A stretch of DNA of 64,000 bases from Adiantum capillus-veneris (Eukaryota; Streptophyta; Polypodiopsida; Polypodiales; Pteridaceae): the NCBI GenBank assembly GCA_014529385.2, contig CM043942.1:32519469-32583468 (forward strand), in the 5' to 3' direction. The translations under genes were made by a program, and so were the position numbers. The notes beneath the pieces are model-generated. The model did not search any database, had not been told where the DNA came from, and saw only the letters and a list, made by a program, of their open reading frames with translations. Below are positions 48,535-59,784 of this stretch, piece by piece. Numbering within the stretch: position 1 is the stretch's first letter; every line of letters begins with the position of its first letter.

Positions 48535-49848
48535 TCAAACAAGGGGATCCTGCAAGCGTGTCTTCAAAAGTTTCAAGAACATGGGCTTGTTTGCAAACTC
48601 ACGTGCAATGTATGGAGCTTGTTGAGGGCTTTTGGCCCAGAGCTTGCACTCACCTTTGCTATAGATGTCTGTAATGAAACTTTGGAGGTTAGCTAGCAAT
48701 ACAGACATATGTATGAAGATTTATTAACAGGTAATAGTACCTAAAAGAAGTCCCCTCATCTTCATTAGTTTAGGAAAGCACGCATGCATAATCTTCATAA
48801 GCTTTTTCCTTGAGTAGTATGACCAGAGCATGGCATAAGCCTTCTCCCTTAGTTTTGTGATGAGCTCCTCGGCATTGGGCCTCACAACATGGTATGTCTG
48901 ATCAAGCACTTGCACACCCCGGGGTCTGAACCCATTGGGAAATGAAAGCTTCCAAATTTTAGTTGGACATATCTCATGATTCTTTAGTAAAACACTATTG
49001 ATGTAAAGTACTATGAGCCAATAGTGGTTAGCCTTCTTATCTATGGATAGCATCGTATCAGAAGCTTTCTTGTTGAGCCACCATGCTTCCCTGGCTACAA
49101 CACCCAAAGGCCAAATGAGACAAAGCAGAGACTTAGAATAGAAACAATATATTGAGATTAATGTCAACTCTCCATTTTCTACTCAATAGTAAGAGATGCT
49201 AATCATATTAGGAAAATAGTACCCAATTTGGTGGATTATGTACAACACAAATAGTCAACCTAATAAAACACACTACCATACACATTGTACAATAACAATA
49301 TAGTCATTTGGGTAAACCTTATATGCAAGGCAATACAAAAAGACCATCACATATAACCAAATGAACGTGCTTTTATCAAAATCATGGTGCAAAGTACAAA
49401 AAGGTTTGCAAACCCCAACAACACTTCCTCTACCTACATTCACCAAAAGAGAAAACACAAATTTTGGTCACTTGAGATGCAAATGCAACACAAAAAAGTT
49501 CCATGCAAAAAGTAGCCAAGATACTCTTAAAAGTGGACTTTCCAAAAATCCAAGACTTTGCCTCCAAAGTTATTGCCAAATAATAACCAGGTTTAGCACA
49601 TAGATAGCCAAAGCACAGAGGATGAAATTGGTGTTTACATGCTAGCATGAAGCTCCCCTTGACAAAAGAAGCCTCCCCACAAGCCACACAGTATCAAACA
49701 CATGGATTGTGTTCTTTGTATCGAGGGTATGCAACCTTTGAAACAAACTGAATGTCTTACATTCCTAACATTAGCAATTACCTTTTGCACAAACTCATAA
49801 TGTATTTTCCCTTCCATGCTCTCATTTTGTAGCTGTTCATACTCTTTC
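48535..49848 (-). pseudogene. Unrecognised gene, copy 2 of the HPLCF family
   Basis: On the minus strand an acceptor TTTGTAG opens an exon at 49848 encoding KEYEQLQNESMEGKIHYEF and FVQKVIANVRN, comparable with LEETWKEAQGHTDFVEQMI in copy 1. Then come the bases ACAATCCATGTGTTTG (TIHVF), CGEASFVKGSFMLACKHQFHPLCF (written in two parts: CGEASFVKGSF and MLACKHQFHPLCF) near 49685-49610, a following LCAKPG, and EAKSW. A downstream segment (48724-49167) reads REAWWLNKKASDTM, NHYWLIVLYINSVLL and AEELITKLREKAYAML. After an intron with acceptor TTCATTACAG a last exon (48668-48535) reads DIYSKGECKLWAKSPQ to a stop. Frames shift between blocks, so it is probably broken. The conserved order with copy 1 is the main evidence that this is a real gene family. 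The role is unknown; the Cys/His spacing suggests zinc binding. Confidence 0.5.
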
Positions 49849-49869
49849 TACAAATATATTTCAAAGGAT

Positions 49870-51110
49870 TAGTCATGAAGATGCGAGGAAGTACCAAAAC
49901 AAGGGAATATCAAAACCATTAGAAGGTACCTAAGCGTATATAAAGTTCTAAATTAACAAATAGAACCAAAGAGAGCCAAACAATAAAAGAATCTCAAGAA
50001 GTGCCAAGAAGTACCAAACGCTCAAGAAGTACTAAGATGATAAATAGTCAAACTAATCAAACGACACTAAAGAGAGCCAAACCACCAAAAGTATTGAGGT
50101 GATAAATTACCAAACTATCAAATAGGCCCAAGAGAGCCAAAGCACCAACAAATCTTAAGAAGTGTTCGAAAGTACCAAAGGACTAAAAAGTATCAAGATG
50201 ACAAAGTACCAAATCATCAAAACAGTACCAAAGGGAGCCAATGCCTGAAGGTACCAAATGACTAAAAAGTCTTAAGATGACAAAATACTAAATCCTCAAA
50301 CAACACAAACAAGAAGTGCCCAAAAGTACCAAATGACTAAAAGTACCAATGTGACAAAGTACTAAATGACAAAGCACCAAATTATCAAACAACACCTAAA
50401 AGAGCCAAAAAAAATCAAACAACCTCAAGAAGTGCCAAGAAGTACCAAACTACTAAAAGTACCAAATTATCAAACAAAACCAAAGGATCCAAATTATCAA
50501 CAAGAAGTTCCTTAAAGTACCAAACTATTAAAAGTAGCAAATTATTAAACAACACCAAAGGATCTAAAGAACAAAAAAAACAAGAAGAGCTTGAAAATAT
50601 CAAATGACCAAAAAGTACTAAGGTGACGTACCAAATCATCAAACTTTCACCAAAGGGAGATAAAGCACCAAAATTACCAAGGTGACAAAGTACCAAATTA
50701 TCAACAACACCAAAGTGACCCAAATAATAAAACAACCTCAAGCAGCGTCACAGAATACCAAACCATTAGAAGGTTACAAGAGGTACACAAAATATCAAAT
50801 TCTTGGATAACACCAATGTGATTTAAAAAACCAAAAAACCTCAAGAAGTACTAGGAAGTTCCAACATATTAAAAAGCACTAGAAATGCACATAAAGTACC
50901 TTATTTCAAGCAACACCAATGAAAGCCAAGCAACCAGAAATCTCAAGCAGTGCCCCCGAAAGTACCAAAAGATACCTAGTGAGAACCTTGTGCTTGATAA
51001 TGTATCAAATAACCCAATCACCATTAAAGAGAGCTACACACCAAAAAATAAACAAGTGCTAATAACTATCTAAGAGATTGATAAATTACCAACTTTTGGA
51101 CATAACTTAC
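49870..51110. repeat. GTACCAAA array upstream of the copy 2 gene
   Basis: Dozens of GTACCAAA/AGTACTAA and CCAAAGAGAGCCAAA motifs with CAAGAAGTGCC spacers. Read on the strand of the neighbouring gene this is TTTGGTAC, the same sense as the arrays at 16736 and 22500 relative to the plus strand. It directly precedes the exon acceptor at 49849, so it is probably intronic. Confidence 0.8.
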
Positions 51111-51730
51111 AAGAGTATCATGCATCATAACAAACATAACCACCAAATGATCAATGAGCATTAAGAGTGAACAGACATAAACACCAAATGGGAGTAAGCA
51201 TGTTAATATGTCGTGCTTTTTGTGTTAGTTAGCATGTGCCAACAAGCACACATTGTTAGCATAAGGATGATATTTAGGATGAGTATATGGAATTGTGTAT
51301 TTAAATGAGTGGGGTGCAATCATGTAAGGTTGAGTGGTGGGACATTTTTTGAACTCAAATTTTAATTTGGTGAGCCAAAGCTCCCTTTTTCCATTCTCAA
51401 CAGTCAATTTTGGCGGGGACGTTACTGAGTGAAGTGTATTGATGAAGCATGTAGAGAAGCGGGGCATGGGGGCCACATGCAAGAGACGTGGGGGCTCTAC
51501 CAAGCAGCCATCAATTGCTACTCGGCATGCTGCAAGAAAGAGAGAGAGAGAGATCCGACTACCAACGAGAGACCTCCGAGGAATCATCCGACCATCCACC
51601 AACCAAAAAACACATAAGGTCCAAGTCTACTACTGCATCTCTCTACCTCGCAAAAGAGTGAAGCTGCTTGATTCCTAGGGATTCCCAATGTCACAATTCA
51701 TGCATGCAGGTAAAGGAAGGAACGACTCAA

Positions 51731-51815
<85 letters not shown>

Positions 51816-51925
51816 CCTCTATTCAGTGTCCCTTGCATGTCTCGGATCGGCTCCCTAATAAGCAGTGATTTTTTCATTCACAAAACCAGAGAGAGAGAGA
51901 GAGGGGCATTACATATGTAGATGGA
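51111..51925. other. No recognisable gene; (CT)n(GT)n microsatellite
   Basis: 51732-51768 is (CT)n and 51774-51814 is (GT)n. A 125-residue minus-strand frame at 51225-51602 and overlapping plus-strand frames carry no recognised motif. Confidence 0.4.
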
Positions 51926-53415
51926 ATGTATTTTGTCAGATTCTACCCTCTTGATGATGTAACCTTTTCGTTTTTGCTAAGGTTCCTATTGCATGTGTGC
52001 AGTTCGATGGAGAGCTCCCAAGGTGGAGATCCCATTGCAGGAGAAATTTTGTGTAAATGTGGAAGATTTCAATGCTGTTTATGGCCTCTCCATGACTGGT
52101 TCAAATCCCAAATTGGTGAGGTGGGAGTAGCTCAGTGATGTGTAATGGTTTAGTGTGTTCAAATAGACGAAGGATCCCAACAAGTACTGCATTAAATGCA
52201 GTTGCATCCGTAGCGACATGTATGAGTAGGTGATGCAGTTACACCATAAGGTCTACCAGAAGGGTCCAACAAACATGGAGATCAGCTTTGCAGTTGCAAA
52301 GGGATTTGTCAAAGAATTTAATTCTGTGTTGATTGCAAGCGATACAACCATGAAGTTCAATTGGGATGAGTTCATTGTGCAGTATTTACATGATATTGGT
52401 GAGAAGGGCTACTTTGAGGGCCATGTCAACAAGTGGAGGATGCGTAATTCTCAGTATCAAGTTCCAAAACATGAGGATGAATCAGCTGAAATGTGGGAGG
52501 ACAATTCGGACTGAGTAGGTATGAGCAATAGGTCAGGTTCCAAGGGCACACCATTGTCTTGTCATAGCACTCAGCAAGAGGCAAAAAGCCTTTCGTTTTT
52601 TGACTTGGAGGATTTGCAACGCGTTGCATAAATTTTCCTTCATCTGAGAACACAATTGTAGGATGCTAAAAAGGATCTAAAAAATGCACAACATGACTTG
52701 GAAGCCGCAAGGGTATTGCAAGCAAGCAATGCGAAGGTCAGCCCAATTATTGCGGCGATGCGATAGAAACTGCATGATGCTACCAATGAACTGTAGACTT
52801 TATCACATAGCTGTGATCTGAATGCAAAGCGAAAAATGGAGCTCAAGGCGAAAATAGACACAATGAAAGAGACATTCAATGATTTGGGGTTTCCTCATTG
52901 TGAGGACACCCCAATTGATAGTTACACTGACATAACCTCTCATCTGGTAAGTGTTCATGATTTTCAAACTAACACCTTATGTTTGGTACATGTGCACAAC
53001 TAACCTATGACTTACCATGCTCTTTTTGTCCTTTTTTTGTAGACTGAGGTGGAGCTCAAGGAATCCAAAGTGCAGGTCGTTGAAAGTATACTGCACTTGC
53101 TGGTGCATATGCAATCCATGCTACAAGGCTCTTTTTTTCCCACTGCACTATGTAATTTAGCTATTGCCAGCTTTACGATGGATAGAGGGGTGCTAGGAAG
53201 GACCAATGTAATGGCTGTGGTATGCCGCTTGAAGCACAGGAAATTCTTGCAATGGTCAAGCTGCCTTGTGAACTTAGCTACTACCTGCTTTGCTTTCCAG
53301 CTGCCTGCTCCCTTGGGATTGAATGTAGGGCTTCTACCTTCCAGCAAAGGATACCAGCAGAGTGGTTGTGCAAGACTGCAGGGGAAGAACATCCAATCCC
53401 ACCAAACACTGGTAA
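51926..53415 (+). pseudogene. Unrecognised gene, possible copy 3 of the HPLCF family
   Basis: Coding-like blocks in order: MESSQGGDPIAGEILCKC and FQCCLWPLHDWFKSQIG near 52009-52110; a 94-codon frame at 52230-52514 (SFAVAKGFVKEF, KFNWDEFIVQYLHDIGEKGY); a coiled-coil stretch at 52660-52945 (KKDLKNAQHDLEAARVL, MELKAKIDTMKETF) with two stops; a short intron (donor GTAAGTG at about 52948, acceptor TTTTTTGTAG near 53042); and an exon with EVELKESKVQVVESIL. In a shifted frame this is followed by CNGCGMPLEAQEIL, LPCELSYYLLCF and IPAEWLCKTAG, ending at a GTAAG donor near 53412. The Cys pattern, LCF and the xxW block resemble copies 1 and 2 only partially, so membership is tentative. Stops and a frameshift show that it is broken. 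Confidence 0.35.
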
Positions 53416-53429
53416 GATAATCATAAATG

Positions 53430-55265
53430 CCATGTATGCTAATTAGCATCTTCAAATGCTAACCAACATAGTGATTTGGTTAACTAGCACATATGGTATG
53501 CTAACTAGCATATGGGTATGCTAGTTAGCATACATAGAATTATAATAAGCATTCTGAGCATAGTAGTAGTATGCTACATAGCATACTGGGTATGCTAGTT
53601 AGCATATTGAACATACTAACTAGCATATTTGGTGTGACAACTAAGCATACTTGGAGGTATACAGGGTATGCTAACTAGCATATTGGTAATGATAACTAAC
53701 ATATTGGGTATGCTAACTAGCAAAGATGTAATTATGATTAGCATCCAAAACATAGTAGTAGTATGCTAAATAGCATACTAGGTATGCTAGTTAGCATATT
53801 GAACATACTAACTAGCATATTCGGTGTGCCAACTAAGCATGCTAGCTAGAATACTTGGTATGCTAACTAGCATACATGGAATTATAATTAGCATTGTGAG
53901 CATAGAAGCAAAATGCTACAGAGCATACTGGGTATGCTAGTTAGCATATTGAACATACTAACTAGCATATTTGGTGTGCCAACTAAGCATACATGCATGT
54001 ATGCAAGGTATGCTAGCTAGCATACTGGGTATGCTAACTAACATACTGGGTATGCCAACTATCATACAAGATATGCTAACTAACATATTGGGTATGCTAA
54101 CTAGCATACATGGAATAATAATAAGCATCCTGAGAATAGTAGAAGTATGCTACATAGCATACAGGGTATGCTAGTAAGCGTATTGAAAATACTAACTACC
54201 ATATTTGGTGTGCGAACTAAGCGTGCTTGGGGGTACATAGGGTATGCTAACTAGCATACTTGGTATGCTAATTAGCATGCTAACTAACATACTGGGTATG
54301 CTAACTAACATATTGGGTATGCTGACTAGCATACATGGAGTTATAATTAGCATCCTGAGAATAGTAGAAGTATGCTACATAGCATACAGGGTATGCTATT
54401 TATCATATTGAACATACCAACTACCATATTTGGTGTGCCAACTAAGCATGCTTGTAGGTATACATGGCATGCTAACTAGCATACTTGGTATGCTAACTAA
54501 CATACTAGGTATGCTAACTAACATATTGGGTATGCTTACTGGCATATATGGAATTATAATAAACATTATGAGCATAGTAGTAGTATGCTACATTGAATAC
54601 AGGGTATGCTAGTTAGCATATTTAACATACTTACTAGCATATTTGGTGTGCCAACTAAGCATGATTGGAGGTATACCAGGCATGCTAACAAGCATACTGG
54701 GTATGCTAGCTAGCATGCGAACTAGCGTACTGGGTATGCTACCTAACATACAAGGCATATTGGGTTTGCTAACTAGCATATTGGGTATGCTAACTAACAT
54801 ACTGAACACAATAATAGTATGCTACATAGCATTCTGGGTATGCTAGTTATCATATCAAACATACTATTTAACATATTTTTTGTGCCAACTAAGTATGCGT
54901 GTTGTTATACAAGGTATGCTAACTAGCATACTAGGTATGCTAATTCGCATACTAGGTGTGATAACTAGCATACATGGAATTATAATTAGCATTCACATCA
55001 TAGTAGTAGTATGCTACATAGCATACTAGGTATGATAGTTAGCACATTTTTCATACTTTCTAACATATTTGGTGTGCTAACTTAGCATGCTTGCAGGTAT
55101 ATTGTGTATGCTAACTAGCATATTAGGTATGTTAAATATCATATTGAGTATGTTAGCTAGCACACTTGGAATACTTACAAGGATGCCATGTATGCTAATT
55201 AGCATACTCAACAAGAATACTTAATATGCTAACTAGCAGAATCGGTATCTAACTAGCATGTTGGT
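53430..55265. repeat. 1.8-kb array of TATGCTAACTAGCATA palindromes
   Basis: The 16-mer TATGCTAACTAGCATA is a 7-bp inverted repeat with a 2-bp centre, and it recurs dozens of times in perfect or slightly changed form (TATGCTAGTTAGCATA, TATGCTACATAGCATA). A higher-order unit is visible: a spacer beginning GGAATTATAATTAGCAT followed by ATAGTAGTAGTATGCTACATAGC occurs near 53537, 53728, 53878, 54111, 54338, 54550 and 54976, roughly 150-235 bp apart for the closely placed ones. It follows the splice donor of the broken gene at 53412 and ends next to a truncated gypsy element. Confidence 0.9.
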
Positions 55266-55488
55266 TTTGGGATTGCATTCACTGTATAAATACCTACCAT
55301 ACACATTTACTGACAATCACTAGTATGTTTACTAGGGTCAAGCATCTTCAGTGCTAATAATTCTCAGTAGCATACTCTCTAGGCTAGTTACCATATGAAG
55401 GTCTTATCTTCTTTGAAATATTTTATTTTTCTTGCCATTTAAGAAGTTTTTAGCATTTTAGGTGATCTCAGAGGTTTTAATAAAAAGT

Positions 55489-58190
55489 TTAAATAAATTG
55501 CCGGTAATAACCAACATGGCCCATGAACCTTTGAACTCCCTTATAGTTTGTACGTGGTGGCAAATTGGAAATGGATTTAATTTTGCTCTCGTATGTGGAA
55601 ATTCCATTTTTTGATACTATGTGCCCTAAAATGACTCCATGTTTAACCCAAAATTGACATTTGAAAGGGTTTAATGAGATGCGATACAATTTTCACTTTT
55701 CAAACACTTTTTGTAAACATGATAGATGTTCCTTTGAAGAGGAATAAACACAAAGGTAATCTAAGAAAGCTTTGTAAAACTCCCTCAAATATTGCCTAAA
55801 AGCAGTGTTTATTAATCTTTGGAAGGTAGCAAGGGCATTGGTTAAGCCAAAAGCCATAATACAAAATGCGAACACTCAAAATTCGGTTATAAAAGCCATT
55901 TTAGCTTGGTCCTCTAGTGCAATTGTGATTTGGTTGTAGCTGGAGTACCCATCTAAAAAGCTATAAGCTTCCTTCCCTACAACTCTTTCAAGCACATGTT
56001 CTGAATATGGCAAGGGGTAATGGTCTCTCCTATTGGCGGCATTGACCTTCTTGAGATCTACATATACTCTGAGTTTCCCATTCTTTTTTGGCACAATAAC
56101 TATTGGAGACACCCATTCTGAGTACTCAATAGGGTATATGAATCCGCATTTGACAAGCTTTTCAATCTCTTCTTGACCAATCTTTGCATACTTAGGATTC
56201 ATTGGGTAGGGTCATTGCTAGATTGGTTTAGCCATGCTATTCATGGGAATTGTGTGTTGCACCACGAAAGGTGGAACACCTTTCGTATCATGATATGTCC
56301 AAGCAACTTAAATTCCTTGAGGATCTCCTTGAGTACATATTCCTCAGTCTTTGCCAGATCTTGGGCAATGAAAATAGGTTTGGACTCCTCACCTGGGTTT
56401 GCTAACTCTATTTTCTTAACTATTAGTGGACCATCATAGACTCCATTACTTCCATTGATACGTGTTCTTTGGGCCTTTGTATACACAACCTTATGCTCCT
56501 CCGTGGTGTAGGATTTGAAATGATTAGGTGTAGGGTGTAAGTCTGTGGGGTCTTTGCTCTATGGACTGTGAATTCTCTTCCGCTTCCTTTTGTTGTTGAG
56601 CTAGCTCTTGATGTTGTTGTCTCCTTACAGTACGGCTCAACTTTGGCTTCTATGTAGCTTTTACTTGTGCGATGTCAATGGGTTATGGACTACACCACAT
56701 GATGCTTTGAAGGTACTTACCCCAGTTATCTACCAACTTACGATGAGCATCACATGCCCCTATATAATTAAGCCATGATGCTTTGAAGGTACTTACCCCA
56801 GTTATCTACCAACTTACGATGAGCATCACATGCCCCTATATAATTAAGCCATTCTGCAGTAGATTTTTTTTCATTTATTCTAGCATGCACATTTGCTTGA
56901 TATTGTCGCCTCTTATATCTCTTACTTTTCTTATCTAATTTTTTATTACGGATGATATCTAGTGAAGAGTCACTAGAGGAATTGCTACTTGTGTCTTTTC
57001 CTCTCCCGGATAGGTTGTCTTCTAGGGTACCACTAGGCCCCGAATGGTTTGTCCCCACATTTGCACCAAGATTTAACTCAGATTCTTTGTCTTTAGAGTC
57101 AATTTCAATTCATGATTCATACTCCAAATCGTGTGGGCTATAGTCTTTTGAGACGCTACTGGTTCCAATGTCAGTCAAGCCTCCATCTTGTAGGTTAGCA
57201 AAAGCTATATGCATTGCTCCTATCATATTTAAAGGTACGAGTGGTGGCATTTGATCCCCCTCAGGTGTTACGCAGGTCATCCCCCTTTGCAATATTTAAC
57301 GACACTTTTTGGGCTTCAGTCCCTTGACATGGGGGAGCTGGGATCTCCATTTCTTCGATAGGGTCAGGTAATCCCTCTGTAAACATTCTCTCCAACAAGA
57401 AAGGAGTACGACCACTTTCTTATGACTTAAAGTCACTTTCTTCTTGGATGACACTTGGTATGGCTAGTGGTCTATGGACTTTGTGAGGTTGCTTTTGCAT
57501 AGGGAACATTGTGTCTGTAATATGGATCTGCCTAGGTGTTGGCTCTAGATCCCTTTGGGTCTCTTCTAACAAACCCATTAACCTTGACTCGCTCGATCTC
57601 CTTTGTAGGATTTGGATAAGTTCCTATCTTCTTCTTGGGTCCTGGCCATTGTGGCTCATGACGATCTTCCTTGGTTTTTTCTTTTCTAGTGGTTGTTTTA
57701 GTCTCCATGGTCGCACTTGAATCAGAATCCTCTCTTCAGCGTCGTTCATATATACGGGGTCTTCACTAGTCCCTATGTTGGTCTTCGAAGTGGGGTCTGA
57801 CTTCGTTGCTTTTTGCAATCTTTTCCTTCGTGTTTTCTTCTTCTTCTGAGATTGGGCAATTGATGCTATGTCTCTGTCTTCAAGAATATAATTTTGGTTT
57901 TGGAGCATCGATCGTGTGAGTTTTTTAATGGTACCACAGACGTACTTTGTGAGGGCTCCTCAGTAACCTCAATTAAATTCAATGGCATTTTCTTTGGCGC
58001 ATTTGGATCATTTGCACATTGGGTAATGAAATGATCTATGCGACATTGATTACACATGAGTATTGGCATTGTAGATGTGCTTGCTTGATTTGTTTGCATT
58101 AGTGTGGCATTGTTTTGTAGTCTAATGGGACATTCAGCTACTCAATTGTGGACCCCCACACTTGTAGCATTGAAGAGGTGGTCTCTTGGC
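55489..58190 (-). pseudogene. Ty3/gypsy gag-protease-RT remnant (element D)
   Basis: From the 5' side (high coordinates): zinc knuckle pieces CYKCGGPQL near 58165 and CNQCRIDHFITQC near 58050, a basic Lys-rich gag segment (57624-57908), an Asp/Ser-rich segment with HARINEKKSTAEWLNYIG (56768-57058), then EEYVLKEILKEFKLL before RT. RT covers 56202-55489: CGFIYPIEYSEWVSPIV, VDLKKVNAANRRDHYPLP, FLDGYSSYNQI, MAFGLTNALATFQ, and FLDYLCVYS, where the catalytic FLDD box reads FLDY and so lacks the second aspartate. It ends at GHVGYYRQFI near 55489; RNase H, integrase and LTRs are missing. Stops and frame changes are frequent. RT motifs resemble elements A and C more than B. Confidence 0.85.
56698..56849. 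repeat. 76-bp tandem duplication inside element D
   Basis: CATGATGCTTTGAAGGTACT through TATATAATTAAGC is present at 56698-56773 and again at 56774-56849 with no visible difference, so it is a recent event in an old element. Confidence 0.92.
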
Positions 58191-58765
58191 AGTAAAAATG
58201 ATATTTTGGCCTCTGGTTGCAAGAGCAGTGTTTGGAGGTGATAACAACATACAAGTGACCACCTAGCCAAGGCACCATTGAGTCAGCCGGCCAAAGTTTT
58301 GATGTGGTCACATTATTTTTCCGATGTTTAATACATCAAACCCTGTAAAAGTCTAATGACAATCGCCTATGTCAAGTCTGAGTCAAAGATGTAATTTTTC
58401 CAATGATGTATGTAAAGGTCTATGAGAAGTTGGCCGCCGGCCACTTTAGAAAGCCCTAGGTATATAATACACTAAGGTTAGTGGGAAAGGAGAGATTATT
58501 TTTGGAAGATAAGGGACGACTGTGTTACGTACAGAGAGCTACCTCTTTGCTCCAACTTGTAATCATCGCTTCTGTGGCTACGGTGTGAGCGGGATGAAAA
58601 CACACACAACGCCTCTATAACGACCCGACACACACTCTTGGAATGATACACACACACACACACACACACACACTATGGGGCACCACTCGGCTTCCACAAC
58701 ACACTTGGCCGAGACAGGGAACACACCTCTGGAGTGAGAGGAGAGAGACTATCTACTTGCCCACT

Positions 58766-58813
<48 letters not shown>

Positions 58814-59756
58814 AAAATAATCAGCTCAAAAGAGGAGAATTTCTGATGTTTAGATACAATTGAGCTTGGGCCAACACCAATGGGGCAAATAGCTCACACA
58901 ATATGGGTAAAATAAGCCAGATACAATCACAAATAGGAGCAGAAGCTTCGCTCATAGGAGAAACTTACACAGCCAAAAAAAAAGAAAAAAAGTGAGGAAT
59001 TTGGCAAAATGGACAGCGCCATTGCGTCCGGAACGGTCCAAAACCCCAGTCTACAATGTCAAAGTGCTCAAATCCGACCTCTGATGAGCAGTTTACGGCC
59101 AAAACAGGCTCCAAAGACCCCAAAAACACACCTGCGGCTGTTCCTCCTCTCTTCTCCACGTTTTTTCTGGTCTTCTCTCAGTTTTTTCAGTTCCCACACT
59201 TAGCTTTATTAGTTGGGCACTCGTGGCCTTTTAGATGACCTCAAACGGACCCCGAACATGCCAAAAACTGACCTCGTAGTGCATAGTTGTCACCTTTTTG
59301 CATCATCCGCACACCTGGCACTCAGTTTTTCCAAATAATGCATCCCGCAACCACGTGAAGTGGCCCCAAAAAGTGGTCCTCATGATGACCTTTCTGCATA
59401 AGTATCACAAGAAAACACCCACGTCGTGTCCATACTTCTCCGCGTGCAAGTATTGACCCCGTTTGACCTCCTGACGCCACTCGATGCCATCTGACGCACA
59501 TGCTTACCTCATGTCGTCGGCCCGCGGATAGCTTCCTCAAGAAGTTTTACATGCTAACAAATCCTCCTTATTGTAGCAAAAACACAGTGGTACTGGTAAT
59601 AGTGAAAATCGATGCACTATGTACACCCTGTCCTGCCTGTACACATGTGGGCCCCACGTAACCACCTGGCTCTGAAAAATGGGCAATTCTTTATTTGATG
59701 CACCATGCATGTATATGTACATATGCGCAATCCCTTGCTCCAAAAAACTCCTGACA
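58191..59756. other. Region holding the presumed 3' LTR of element C and two AC microsatellites
   Basis: On the minus strand a purine-rich GGCTAGGGGATGGGC (about 59775-59761) is followed at 59756 by TGTCAGGAGTTTTTTGG, a plausible LTR start just after the pol stop of element C. The LTR end was not found. (AC)n tracts are at 58648-58672 and 58767-58811. A TATA-like GTATATAATACAC near 58458 reads on the plus strand. No protein-coding gene is seen. Confidence 0.4.
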
Positions 59757-59784
59757 TAATTTGCCCATCCCCTAGCCTGCTAGA

